64,000 bases of DNA from Caloranaerobacter sp050286925 (GCF_050286925.1 NZ_JBFWFX010000003.1:124001-188000); one strand, 5' to 3'. Counted from the first letter of the stretch, positions 45,954 to 54,380 are shown. Made by a program: numbers and translations. Notes: generated by a model not told the origin, from the sequence alone.

Positions 45954-47582
45954 ATGAGTATAAAAATTAATAAATTAGAAGAAAATCTATCAAAGAAAAG
46001 CAATATTAATAATTTTGAGTTTAAGTATTTAGAAGATGGAGTTTATATTCAGATAAATAATAATACAGGGAATGAAATCAGTTTATCTGATGTGTTGGAA
46101 GAGATCAATAGAAAGCAGATAAAAGAATATGATTTAGAGGCTATTGTTAATGCAATAAGTGGAGCTAAAAGTAATTTTGTGCGATTCGCACCAAAACAGG
46201 ATGAAATATTGATTGATGAAGAAGTTTTAATTGATATATCGGAAGATAAGATGTATGGTTATGTAACTTTGCTGCCACCTGATGGAGGTAAAAATATAGA
46301 GTTTGATGAATTTGTTAATAAAGTAAAGGAAAAAATAAAATACGGACTTGATTATGAAAAGTTAAAAGAGATTTTTGAAAATAAAGTTTATAACGAAAAA
46401 ATTTGTATTGCACAAGGGAAAAAGCCAGTAGAAGGAAAAGATGGTTATATCAAATGGTATTTTAACATTAAAAATGAACATAAACCGAAAATTTTAAAAG
46501 ATGGTAGTGTAGATTATAGAAATTTAAACATAATAAATAATGTTAAAAAAGGTCAGTTATTAGCAGAAAAAATTCCTGCTACAAATGGTGAAGACGGTAT
46601 TACAGTAACCGGTGAAATTATACCTTCTATTAAAGGCAAAGAAGCATTTCTAAAAGTAGGTAAAAATGTAGTTTTATCTGAAAATGGGAATGCGGCATAT
46701 GCATTGAAAGATGGGCAAGTTATGTATCGGAATGGGAAAATTGTTGTTTATGAAGTATATGAAATTGCTGGTAATGTAGACAATTCAACGGGTAATATTA
46801 GTTTTAACGGTACAGTAAGGATAAAAGGAAATGTTATTACGGGTTTTTATGTAAAGGCAATGAGTGATATTGAAATAAATGGAGTAGTCGAAGGAGCTAT
46901 TGTTGAAAGTAATGGCAATATTATAGTTAAAAGAGGTATACAAGGTTATCATAAAGGAAAACTGATATCTAGAGGTAATATTTATACAAAATTTATTGAA
47001 AATAGTGATATTTATGCTAATTTAAATGTACATGCAGAAGCAATAATGCATAGTAAAGTAATTTCTGGTAATAATATTGAAGTAAATGGTAGAAAAGGTT
47101 TAATTGTTGGGGGAGTTTGTAAAGCTAAAAATGAAATTAAAGCAAAAACGATAGGTTCTCCAATGGGTACTGTAACAGTATTAGAAGTGGGAATAGATAC
47201 AGAATTAAAACTAAAGCATACAGAATTAAAAAATAAAATAAATGAAACAAAATCAAATCTAGAAAAAGTTGACAATACGATAAAATTATTTACTAGATTG
47301 GCAAAAAACAATAATTTACCTGATAAAAAAAGAGAATTACTTGTAAAGATTATAGATAGTAGACAATTTTTAACTAATCAATTAGAGACTTTAAAAAAAC
47401 AATTAATTAGTATAGAAGAAAAAATGAAAGCACAAACTAATGGTAAAATTAAAGTAGAAAAAGAGATTTTTCCGGGGGTTAAAATTACTATTGGCAATAG
47501 TGTTATGTTTATAAGAGAGAAACTTGGACCATGTACTTTTATGAATGTTGACGGAGAAATAAAGATTACTTCGTTTGAATAA
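45954..47582 (+). CDS. FapA-domain (DUF342) polymer-forming protein
   Basis: 542 residues. An N-terminal FapA-like region is followed by a right-handed beta-helix-like section (NISFNGTVRIKGNVITGFYV, EINGVVEGAIVESNGNIIVK and similar turns, about residues 275-410). A coiled coil (about 420-490) and a short C-terminal beta segment follow. DUF342 proteins are common near Clostridial flagellar and sporulation genes; their biochemical role is unclear. AGGTGGTGAG precedes the ATG. No signal peptide is visible, so it is probably cytoplasmic. Confidence 0.82.
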   Translation: MSIKINKLEENLSKKSNINNFEFKYLEDGVYIQINNNTGNEISLSDVLEEINRKQIKEYDLEAIVNAISGAKSNFVRFAPKQDEILIDEEVLIDISEDKMYGYVTLLPPDGGKNIEFDEFVNKVKEKIKYGLDYEKLKEIFENKVYNEKICIAQGKKPVEGKDGYIKWYFNIKNEHKPKILKDGSVDYRNLNIINNVKKGQLLAEKIPATNGEDGITVTGEIIPSIKGKEAFLKVGKNVVLSENGNAAYALKDGQVMYRNGKIVVYEVYEIAGNVDNSTGNISFNGTVRIKGNVITGFYVKAMSDIEINGVVEGAIVESNGNIIVKRGIQGYHKGKLISRGNIYTKFIENSDIYANLNVHAEAIMHSKVISGNNIEVNGRKGLIVGGVCKAKNEIKAKTIGSPMGTVTVLEVGIDTELKLKHTELKNKINETKSNLEKVDNTIKLFTRLAKNNNLPDKKRELLVKIIDSRQFLTNQLETLKKQLISIEEKMKAQTNGKIKVEKEIFPGVKITIGNSVMFIREKLGPCTFMNVDGEIKITSFE

Positions 47583-47598
47583 TATTAGGAGGATATTT

Positions 47599-47910
47599 AT
47601 GAAAATTAATACTGCTGATTTAAGGTTAGCAATTTCAAAAACGCAGATGCTTTCTAAGGTTCAGCAGTCAGAAAATAATAAGGCATTTACTAATTTATAT
47701 AACGAAGTGCTTGAAAATAAGAAGAATATAGAAAAAGAACAAAAAACTATTAATAAATCTAAAGAACCTTACAAATCAAAAATGGATAATGATAGAAATA
47801 AAAAAAATCAAGATTTTAATAATGAAAGAGAAAAAAGAGAAGGTGGAGATAATAAAAGAAATGACATAAAAATGAATTATTTAGGTAGTAGATTTGATGT
47901 TAGAATTTGA
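47599..47910 (+). CDS. Small hydrophilic protein of unknown function
   Basis: About 103 residues. An ordered N-terminus (MKINTADLRLAISKTQMLSK) is followed by a Lys/Asn/Glu-rich, probably disordered stretch and a short hydrophobic end (MNYLGSRFDVRI). ATG 47599 follows TAGGAGGAT. I recognise no family. The strong ribosome binding site and tight packing between the FapA-domain and SwrB-like genes argue it is translated. Confidence 0.65.
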   Translation: MKINTADLRLAISKTQMLSKVQQSENNKAFTNLYNEVLENKKNIEKEQKTINKSKEPYKSKMDNDRNKKNQDFNNEREKREGGDNKRNDIKMNYLGSRFDVRI

Positions 47911-47924
47911 TGAGGGGTTGTAAT

Positions 47925-48368
47925 ATGACTTCGATATTATTGATATGTTTAGGTATTGCGCTAATTATATTGTCTTTGATTGTTTGGATAAAAAATGGAG
48001 AAAAAAACAAATATCTTAATGAAGTAGAATATAGAAAGTCTGAATCATTAGATTATATTAAATATTTTGAACAAAAAATCAATGAATTTGAACAGATAAT
48101 GTTTGATTTAGAAGAAAAAATAAGGGAAATTTATGATTATATGAAGATTCAAGATATAGATGAAGGGAAAGAAACTGGTAAAGCTCTAACAAATAACAAC
48201 CAAATAATTGGAAATAATGAATTTAAAGATCCAGAAGGTATCAATTTAGTAAATGAAGTTCAAAAATTAAAATATGATGGGTTTAGAAATGTTGAGATTG
48301 CGAAAAAGTTAAATAGAAGTATAAGGGAAGTTGATATGATACTGAAATTGAAAAAACTAAATAAATAG
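47925..48368 (+). CDS. SwrB-like (DUF6115) membrane protein with C-terminal helix-turn-helix
   Basis: About 147 residues. There is one N-terminal membrane helix (ILLICLGIALIILSLIVWI, about 4-22), then a coiled coil (about 30-75). The C-terminus is helix-turn-helix-like (LKYDGFRNVEIAKKLNRSIR EVD, split here to stay short). This three-part layout and the place after sigD match Bacillus SwrB, which promotes assembly of the flagellar export apparatus. ATG 47925 follows GAGGGG. It is the last gene of the fla/che operon; no clear terminator follows. Confidence 0.75.
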   Translation: MTSILLICLGIALIILSLIVWIKNGEKNKYLNEVEYRKSESLDYIKYFEQKINEFEQIMFDLEEKIREIYDYMKIQDIDEGKETGKALTNNNQIIGNNEFKDPEGINLVNEVQKLKYDGFRNVEIAKKLNRSIREVDMILKLKKLNK

Positions 48369-48390
48369 TTATATATCTTTAAGAAAAATA

Positions 48391-48419
48391 TTGTCAAAAT
48401 AAAAAAGGTATGATATACT
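48391..48419 (+). promoter_or_regulatory. Strong extended -10 SigA promoter for rpsB
   Basis: TTGTCA (48391-48396), 17-base spacer, TATACT (48414-48419) preceded by TGA. Both hexamers match at five of six positions. The start is expected near 48426. Confidence 0.82.
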
Positions 48420-48425
48420 ACTTAG

Positions 48426-48525
48426 AGTGAAATTACACACACTTGATGATTCCTTGAAATGTGCCCAATGGGTCTTCTTGGAATATGATTCAAGTGGAGG
48501 AATAAAACAACGGAGGTGCTTTAAT
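48426..48525 (+). promoter_or_regulatory. rpsB leader RNA with a long hairpin (candidate S2 autoregulation site)
   Basis: CACTTGA (48440-48446) pairs with TCAAGTG (48490-48496), and ATTCC (48449-48453) with GGAAT (48480-48484). A CCC-AAT-GGG mini-hairpin sits in the terminal loop. The element ends before GGAGGTG, so it could control translation. Ribosomal protein S2 leaders are known in several bacterial groups; the match here is by position and structure only. Confidence 0.5.
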
Positions 48526-49224
48526 ATGGCAGTAATTACTATGAAACAACTTCTAGAAGCAGGTGTTCATTTTGGACATCAAACTAGAAGATGGAATCCT
48601 AAAATGGCTGAATATATTTTTACTGAAAGAAATGGAATTTACATTATTGACCTTCAAAAAACAGTTGAGAAAATAGAAGAAGCATATAAGTTTGTTAAAG
48701 AAGTTGTTGAAAATGGAGGTCAAGTACTTTTTGTTGGTACTAAAAAGCAAGCACAGGAGTCTATTCAACAAGAAGCAACTAGATGCGGTATGCATTATGT
48801 AAACCAAAGATGGTTAGGCGGTATGCTTACTAACTATAGAACAATTAAAAAGAGAGTAGACAGATTACATGAGTTAAAAAGAATGGAAGAAGAAGGTACT
48901 TTTGATGTACTACCTAAAAAGGAGTTAATTAAACTAAGACATGAAGCTGAAAGATTGGAAAAGTTTTTAGGTGGAATAAAAAATATGAAGGGCCTTCCAG
49001 ATGTATTATTTGTAGTAGACCCAAGAAAAGAAAAAATAGCTGTTAAAGAAGCTAGAACTCTTGGCATCCCAGTTGTAGCTATTGTAGATACTAACTGTGA
49101 TCCAGATGAAGTAGATTATGTAATTCCAGGCAATGATGATGCTATTAGAGCAGTTAAGTTGCTAACACAAACAATTGCGAATGCTGTATTAGAAGGAAAG
49201 CAAGGAGAACAAGATAACGAGTAA
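48526..49224 (+). CDS. rpsB: 30S ribosomal protein S2
   Basis: It begins MAVITMKQLLEAGVHFGHQT and contains RWLGGMLTNYRTIKKRV and GIPVVAIVDTNCDPDEVDY, all standard S2 segments. The frame is open from 48427 through the leader, but ATG 48526 follows CGGAGGTG. 232 residues. It is followed by tsf across a hairpin-rich gap. Confidence 0.98.
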   Translation: MAVITMKQLLEAGVHFGHQTRRWNPKMAEYIFTERNGIYIIDLQKTVEKIEEAYKFVKEVVENGGQVLFVGTKKQAQESIQQEATRCGMHYVNQRWLGGMLTNYRTIKKRVDRLHELKRMEEEGTFDVLPKKELIKLRHEAERLEKFLGGIKNMKGLPDVLFVVDPRKEKIAVKEARTLGIPVVAIVDTNCDPDEVDYVIPGNDDAIRAVKLLTQTIANAVLEGKQGEQDNE

Positions 49225-49228
49225 AAGT

Positions 49229-49276
49229 AAGGTAAGGGTTGGAAGGGAGCTTATCCCTTACTGCTCTTACCTTTTT
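49229..49276 (+). terminator. Attenuator-like hairpins between rpsB and tsf
   Basis: Terminator form: AAGGTAAG (49229-49236) with CTTACCTT (49266-49273) and a short T run, enclosing AAGGGA (49243-49248) with TCCCTT (49254-49259). Alternative form: GTAAGGG (49232-49238) with CCCTTAC (49255-49261), which excludes both. It probably sets the S2 to EF-Ts ratio. Confidence 0.6.
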
Positions 49277-49303
49277 AATTATTAATAATTAGGAGGGGAT
49301 AAA

Positions 49304-49951
49304 ATGGCTGTAACAGCTTCTATGGTTAAAGAATTAAGAGAGAGAACAGGAGCAGGTATGTTGGATTGTAAAAAGGCTTTAGTTGAGTCAAATGGTGATT
49401 TGGAAAAAGCAGTTGAGATACTAAGAAAGAAAGGTTTATCAAAAGCAGCTAAAAAAGCAGGAAGAATAGCTGCTGAAGGTATTGTGGATTCTTACATACA
49501 CGGTGGAAGAATAGGTGTACTTGTAGAAGTGAATAGTGAGACAGATTTCGTTGCTAAAAATGAAGAATTCAGACAATTTGTACGCGATATAGCTATGCAA
49601 ATTGCTGCACAAAATCCTAAATATGTATCAAGAGAAGAAGTACCAACTGAAGTAATTGAAAAAGAAAAAGAAATTTTAAGACAACAAGCTTTAAATGAAG
49701 GTAAACCTGAGCATATTGTTGAGAAAATGGTAGAAGGACGTTTAGAAAAATTCTATAAAGAAGTATGTTTACTAGAACAACCTTTTATAAAAAATCCAGA
49801 TGTAACAATTAAAGATATATTAACAGAGAAGATAGCAAAGATAGGAGAAAATATAAAGATAAGAAGATTTGTTAGATATGAAGTGGGCGAAGGAATTGAG
49901 AAAAAACAAGAAAATTTTGCAGAAGAAGTAGCTAAACAAATTAAGATGTAA
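49304..49951 (+). CDS. tsf: Elongation factor Ts (short form)
   Basis: Nucleotide exchange factor for EF-Tu. The N-terminal UBA-like region (MVKELRERTGAGMLDCKKAL) and the core ILVEVNSETDFVAKNEEF-type segment (VNSETDFVAKNEEFRQFV) are present. At 215 residues it is much shorter than the 280-300 of Bacillus or E. coli and matches compact EF-Ts forms of some Clostridia. It has AGGAGGGGAT before the ATG. Confidence 0.97.
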   Translation: MAVTASMVKELRERTGAGMLDCKKALVESNGDLEKAVEILRKKGLSKAAKKAGRIAAEGIVDSYIHGGRIGVLVEVNSETDFVAKNEEFRQFVRDIAMQIAAQNPKYVSREEVPTEVIEKEKEILRQQALNEGKPEHIVEKMVEGRLEKFYKEVCLLEQPFIKNPDVTIKDILTEKIAKIGENIKIRRFVRYEVGEGIEKKQENFAEEVAKQIKM

Positions 49952-49956
49952 TTTTT

Positions 49957-49981
49957 ATGGAGAACACATTGTGTTCTCCAT
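49957..49981 (+). terminator. Hairpin after tsf
   Basis: An 11-bp perfect stem ATGGAGAACAC (49957-49967) with 49971-49981, loop ATT. The T tract after it is poor (TTGAATACT), so it may terminate only partly. Confidence 0.6.
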
Positions 49982-50022
49982 TTGAATACTATTGTTTCTT
50001 ATTGTTGTATAAATTTTAAATT

Positions 50023-50051
50023 TTGAAGGATTATATAAAATAATATAGAAT
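50023..50051 (+). promoter_or_regulatory. Candidate promoter for pyrH-frr
   Basis: TTGAAG (50023-50028), a 17-base AT-rich spacer, TAGAAT (50046-50051). It lies between the post-tsf hairpin and pyrH. The hexamers match the SigA consensus at four and five of six positions. Confidence 0.4.
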
Positions 50052-50072
50052 AAAATATATAGGAGTGTTCAA

Positions 50073-50789
50073 ATGAAAGGGGTTAAATATAAGAGAATTA
50101 TACTTAAATTAAGTGGTGAAGCTTTAGCTGGAGATAAGGGTTTTGGTATTGACAAAACTACAATAATGAATATAGCAAAGCAAATAAAAACTTTAAATGA
50201 ACTTAACGTAGAGACTTCTATAGTAGTAGGCGGAGGTAATTTTTGGAGAGGAAAAAGCGGTGTAGGAATGGATAGAACGACTGCTGATTATATGGGTATG
50301 TTAGCAACAGTAATAAATGCATTAGCTATGCAGGATGCATTAGAAAGTTTAGGAGTATATACTAGAGTGCAAACGGCAATAGAAATGCGACAAATAGCAG
50401 AGCCTTATATTAGGAGAAAAGCTGTAAGGCATTTAGAAAAAGGCAGAGTAGTGATTTTTGCAGCAGGTACAGGTAATCCTTATTTCTCGACAGACACTAC
50501 AGCTGCTTTGAGAGCAGCAGAGATTGAAGCAGAAGTAATACTATTAGCTAAGAAAGGTGTTGACGGGGTATATGATTCGGACCCATTGTTAAATCCAGAT
50601 GCAAAGAAATTTGAAGTAATTGACTATAAAGATATTTTAAATTTAGGATTGGGTGTTATGGATTCAACAGCAGCGTCATTATGTATGGATAATCAAATAC
50701 CGATTATAGTTTTTGGTATTGAGCAACCAGAAAATATTGTTAAAGTAGTTATGGGTGAAAAAATAGGTACTCAAGTAAAGGAGGTTTAG
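50073..50789 (+). CDS. pyrH: Uridylate kinase
   Basis: Makes UDP from UMP; a hexamer of the amino-acid kinase fold, regulated by GTP and UTP in other bacteria. It has RIILKLSGEALAGDKGFGID, VVGGGNFWRGKSG and FSTDTTAALRAAEIEAEVIL. 238 residues. frr follows two bases after the stop. Confidence 0.98.
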   Translation: MKGVKYKRIILKLSGEALAGDKGFGIDKTTIMNIAKQIKTLNELNVETSIVVGGGNFWRGKSGVGMDRTTADYMGMLATVINALAMQDALESLGVYTRVQTAIEMRQIAEPYIRRKAVRHLEKGRVVIFAAGTGNPYFSTDTTAALRAAEIEAEVILLAKKGVDGVYDSDPLLNPDAKKFEVIDYKDILNLGLGVMDSTAASLCMDNQIPIIVFGIEQPENIVKVVMGEKIGTQVKEV

Positions 50790-50791
50790 AT

Positions 50792-51349
50792 ATGTATTTG
50801 GAAATTCACAAAACGGCAGAAGAGAAAATGAAAAAAACTTTAAAAGTTTATAAAGAAGAGATTATGGGTATTAAAGCTGGTCGAGCTAATCCAGCTTTGT
50901 TAGACAGAATTATGGTTGACTATTATGGTACACCTACACCTCTTAAACAAATAGCAAATATTTCTGCTCCAGAACCTAGACTTTTAGTTATTCAAGCTTG
51001 GGATGCTAATGCAGTTTCAGCTATTGAAAAAGCTATTATAAAATCAGATTTAGGATTAAATCCATCGGTTGATAATAAAGTCATAAGACTAAACATACCA
51101 CAACTTACAGAAGAAAGAAGAAGAGAATTAATTAAACATTTAAAGAAATTAACAGAGAATGCAAAAGTAGCAATAAGAAATGAAAGAAGAGATGCAAATG
51201 AGCATTTGAAAAAGATGGAGAAGGCTGGAGAATTAACTCAAGATGATTTAAGAAAAGCTGAAGAAGAAGTTCAGAAATTAACTGACAAGTACATTGAAGA
51301 AATTAATAAATTATTTGAGAAGAAAGAAAAGGAATTATTGGAGGTATAA
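50792..51349 (+). CDS. frr: Ribosome recycling factor
   Basis: Splits post-termination ribosomes together with EF-G. It contains GRANPALLDRIMVDYYGTPT, IRLNIPQLTEERRRELIKHL and VAIRNERRDANEHLKK. The 185 residues match the family. AAGGAGG lies before the ATG at the end of pyrH. Confidence 0.98.
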   Translation: MYLEIHKTAEEKMKKTLKVYKEEIMGIKAGRANPALLDRIMVDYYGTPTPLKQIANISAPEPRLLVIQAWDANAVSAIEKAIIKSDLGLNPSVDNKVIRLNIPQLTEERRRELIKHLKKLTENAKVAIRNERRDANEHLKKMEKAGELTQDDLRKAEEEVQKLTDKYIEEINKLFEKKEKELLEV

Positions 51350-51356
51350 TAATAAA

Positions 51357-51545
51357 TTGAAGTATAACAATTTATTAGGGTATAACTTAATAGATGCAAT
51401 TGAACTCATAGAGTCGGATAAAAAAATAGAAATAAGAAATACATGTGGATTAAATAAAAGATTAAATGCAAATCTTGAAGATATAAGGATAGTAAAAGTA
51501 TTAGAAGAAAAAGATTGCTTAGTTTTAAAAGTAGGATTTTTCTAG
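51357..51545 (+). CDS. Small conserved-looking protein downstream of frr
   Basis: About 62 residues (YNNLLGYNLIDAIELIESDK near the start, IRIVKVLEEKDCLVLKVGFF at the end). The start is probably TTG 51357, with GGAGGT at 51340-51345, 11 bases upstream; the frame itself is open into frr. The G..L.DA..LIES pattern resembles a single PASTA-type repeat, which is only an inference. It is followed immediately by a strong terminator, so it is the last gene of this unit. Confidence 0.6.
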   Translation: MKYNNLLGYNLIDAIELIESDKKIEIRNTCGLNKRLNANLEDIRIVKVLEEKDCLVLKVGFF

Positions 51546-51572
51546 TCCCCTTCTTTATTGAGAAGGGGTTTT
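51546..51572 (+). terminator. Strong terminator before uppS
   Basis: CCCCTTCT (51546-51553), 6-base loop, AGAAGGGG (51560-51567), TTTTT. Only 26 bases separate it from the uppS ATG, too few for an intervening promoter. Confidence 0.9.
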
Positions 51573-51598
51573 TAATGACTGAAAATGGAGGTTATTAA

Positions 51599-52360
51599 AT
51601 GTTTGGAAATACACGTGAAGAGGTTTTAAAGATAGAAAAACTTAGAAGCTTAATAGATAAAAATAAATTACCAAGGCATATTGCAATAATAATGGATGGA
51701 AATGGAAGATGGGCTAAAAAAAGATTTTTACCGAGGACTGCAGGACATAAAGAAGGAGTTGAAAGAGTAAAAGAGATAGTTAAAGCATGTGGAAATTTAG
51801 GAATTGAATATTTGACGTTATATGCTTTTTCAACTGAAAACTGGGCAAGACCTAAAGACGAAGTAGATACTTTAATGAAATTACTGGTAGAATATTTAAG
51901 AAAAGAACTAGATACACTACATAAAAATAATGTAAGAATTAAGGTTTTAGGCAATATTGATGAGTTGCCAGATTTACCTAAAAAGGAAATAATTAAAGCT
52001 ATTGAGAAAACTAAAAATAATAAAAAGCTTATTTTGAATATAGCATTAAATTATGGCGCAAGAGATGAAATCATAGAAGCTGTTAGAAATATAATACTTG
52101 ATGTAAAACATAATAAAATAGATATTGAAGAAATAAATAAAGAGAATTTTAAAAAATATTTATATACAAGCAATCAACCAGATCCAGATCTTTTGATAAG
52201 GACTAGTGGAGAACAAAGAGTAAGTAATTTTCTCCTATATCAAATTGCTTACTCGGAGTTTTATTTTACAAACACATTATGGCCAGATTTTAAAGAAGAG
52301 CATTTGTATAGAGCAATTCTTGAATATCAAAATAGAGAAAGAAGATTTGGGAAAATATAG
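51599..52360 (+). CDS. uppS: Undecaprenyl diphosphate synthase
   Basis: Cis-prenyltransferase that makes the C55 lipid carrier for peptidoglycan. The active-site block IAIIMDGNGRWAKKR (about residues 27-41) has the catalytic Asp, then TAGHKEGVERVKEI, LYAFSTENWARP and the C-terminal RTSGEQRVSNFLLYQIAYSE. 253 residues. TGGAGGT precedes the ATG. It heads an envelope/isoprenoid cluster. Confidence 0.97.
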   Translation: MFGNTREEVLKIEKLRSLIDKNKLPRHIAIIMDGNGRWAKKRFLPRTAGHKEGVERVKEIVKACGNLGIEYLTLYAFSTENWARPKDEVDTLMKLLVEYLRKELDTLHKNNVRIKVLGNIDELPDLPKKEIIKAIEKTKNNKKLILNIALNYGARDEIIEAVRNIILDVKHNKIDIEEINKENFKKYLYTSNQPDPDLLIRTSGEQRVSNFLLYQIAYSEFYFTNTLWPDFKEEHLYRAILEYQNRERRFGKI

Positions 52361-52372
52361 GGCGGTGATTTT

Positions 52373-53140
52373 TTGAAAAATAGAATTATTAGTGGAGCAA
52401 TTGGATTATTATTACTTATTACTATAGTTATAAAAGGTGGAGCTTTGTTGAATTTATCAGTACTTATTATAGGGCTTATTGGTTTATATGAATTTGATAA
52501 GACTGTGAGAAAAATAAATGTGAAACCATTGATATTTTTGAATTATTTTATAACAATTTTCTTATTTATTCTAATATATATAAACAATCGATCATATATA
52601 CTTTTCTCATTAATCGCTTATTTTTTTATTGTAATGTTGTTTTTTGTATTTAATAAAAATATAAATATAAACGACATTGGGGCTACTATTTTTAGTGAAA
52701 TATATATAATTTTCTTATTATTCCATATTATACTGTTGAATGGAAATATCATGATTTGGTTAGTTTTTATTACGGCTTGGGCAACAGATACATTTGCTTA
52801 TTTTACAGGGATGATATTTGGTAAAAGGAAATTATGTCCACATCTTAGTCCTAAGAAAACTATTGAAGGTGCTATTGGAGGGATTTTAGGTTCTTTAATT
52901 GTAACTTTATTATTTGCTAAGTATATTGGAGCAACTGATTTTATAAAATTCGCTTTATTAGCTATTATATCATCATTATTTGCCCAAATTGGAGATCTTA
53001 CTGCATCTAAAATAAAAAGACTATGTGGTGTAAAAGATTATGGGAATATTATGCCAGGCCATGGTGGAGTACTAGACAGATTTGATAGTATTTTATATAC
53101 AACACCTATTGTATATTATTTTATTAAATTACTGTTATAG
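52373..53140 (+). CDS. cdsA: Phosphatidate cytidylyltransferase
   Basis: Makes CDP-diacylglycerol for phospholipid synthesis. About seven or eight membrane helices; the conserved C-terminal signature KRLCGVKDYGNIMPGHGGVL-DRFDS is complete, and TDTFAYFTGMIFGKRKL lies upstream. The TTG start follows GGCGGTGAT. 255 residues. Confidence 0.96.
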   Translation: MKNRIISGAIGLLLLITIVIKGGALLNLSVLIIGLIGLYEFDKTVRKINVKPLIFLNYFITIFLFILIYINNRSYILFSLIAYFFIVMLFFVFNKNININDIGATIFSEIYIIFLLFHIILLNGNIMIWLVFITAWATDTFAYFTGMIFGKRKLCPHLSPKKTIEGAIGGILGSLIVTLLFAKYIGATDFIKFALLAIISSLFAQIGDLTASKIKRLCGVKDYGNIMPGHGGVLDRFDSILYTTPIVYYFIKLLL

Positions 53141-53218
53141 CAAATAGTAGTAAAAATATAATGATAAATCTATTAAGTTGTATTATTGTTCTAAAATAAA
53201 CATAATAGGAGTGATAAT

Positions 53219-54367
53219 TTGAAAAATATAAGCATATTAGGATCTACTGGTTCAATAGGAACACAAACTTTAGAGGTTATAAACGAATTGGATGATTTTA
53301 AAATAGTTGGATTATCTGCAAATACAAACATTGATTTATTAGAAAAACAAGCTTTAAAATATAAACCCAAAATTGTAGCAGTATATGATGAAAGTAGAGC
53401 CAAATTGCTTAGAGAAAAACTGAAAGTATATAATATAAAGGTAGTAAGTGGTATGGATGGGCTAATTGAAGTTGCAACTGAAAAAGAAGCTGATATTGTA
53501 TTGACTTCAGTTGTTGGAATGATTGGACTTTTACCTACCTTGGAAGCGATTAAATTTGGGAAAACAATTGCTTTAGCAAATAAAGAGACATTGGTGACAG
53601 CAGGAGAAATAGTAATGATAGAAGCAAAGAAAAACAATGTGGATATTATACCTGTTGATAGCGAACATTCTGCTATTTTTCAAAGTTTAAAATCCGGGAA
53701 AAAAGAAGAAGTATCAAAAATAATTTTAACTGCTTCGGGAGGCCCATTCAGAGGTAAAAAGTTAAAAGATTTAGAAAATGTAAGTGTTTTTGATGCATTA
53801 AAACATCCAAACTGGTCTATGGGAAGAAAAATTTCTATTGACTCAGCAACGTTAATGAATAAAGGGCTTGAAGTTATAGAAGCTAAATGGTTGTTTGATG
53901 TAGATATAGAAAACATTGAAGTTGTTATACATCCGCAAAGCATAATTCACTCAATGGTAGAATTTATAGATGGTTCGGTAATAGCACAATTAGGAGTACC
54001 TGATATGAAAGTACCTATACAATATGCTTTAACATATCCAGAAAGAAAGTATAGCAACATAAAAAAATTAAAGTTAACTGAAATTAAAACATTAACATTC
54101 GAAGAACCTGATATAGATACATTTCCTTGTTTAAAATTGGCGTTTGAAGCTCTAAAACATGGAGGTACGATGCCAAGTGTCTTAAATGCAGCTAATGAAG
54201 TAGCAGTAAAATTGTTCTTAGATAGAAAAATTAAGTTTTTAGATATACCAAAATTGATAGAGGAAGTAATGCTAAAACATAAAATAATTTATAATCCTAA
54301 ATTAGATGATATAATAGAAAGTGATAAATGGGCTAGAGAAAGTATTGTTTCAAAATATGATAGATAG
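53219..54367 (+). CDS. dxr: 1-deoxy-D-xylulose 5-phosphate reductoisomerase
   Basis: First committed enzyme of the non-mevalonate isoprenoid route, using NADPH. It has ISILGSTGSIGTQTLEVI at the N-terminus, ALANKETLVTAGE, VDSEHSAIFQ and the flexible-loop block HPNWSMGRKISIDSATLMNK. 382 residues. The TTG start follows TAGGAGTGAT. The 78-base gap before it holds no convincing promoter. Confidence 0.98.
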   Translation: MKNISILGSTGSIGTQTLEVINELDDFKIVGLSANTNIDLLEKQALKYKPKIVAVYDESRAKLLREKLKVYNIKVVSGMDGLIEVATEKEADIVLTSVVGMIGLLPTLEAIKFGKTIALANKETLVTAGEIVMIEAKKNNVDIIPVDSEHSAIFQSLKSGKKEEVSKIILTASGGPFRGKKLKDLENVSVFDALKHPNWSMGRKISIDSATLMNKGLEVIEAKWLFDVDIENIEVVIHPQSIIHSMVEFIDGSVIAQLGVPDMKVPIQYALTYPERKYSNIKKLKLTEIKTLTFEEPDIDTFPCLKLAFEALKHGGTMPSVLNAANEVAVKLFLDRKIKFLDIPKLIEEVMLKHKIIYNPKLDDIIESDKWARESIVSKYDR

Positions 54368-54380
54368 GTGGTGTTAGCAA

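Noticed and set aside
48427..48525. N-terminal extension of S2
   Set aside because: The frame runs through the structured leader; the real start at 48526 has GGAGGTG and the standard S2 N-terminus.
53178..53206. TTGTAT-17-CATAAT promoter-like match upstream of dxr
   Set aside because: The start site would fall at about 53213, after the TAGGAG ribosome binding site, leaving the dxr message without it.
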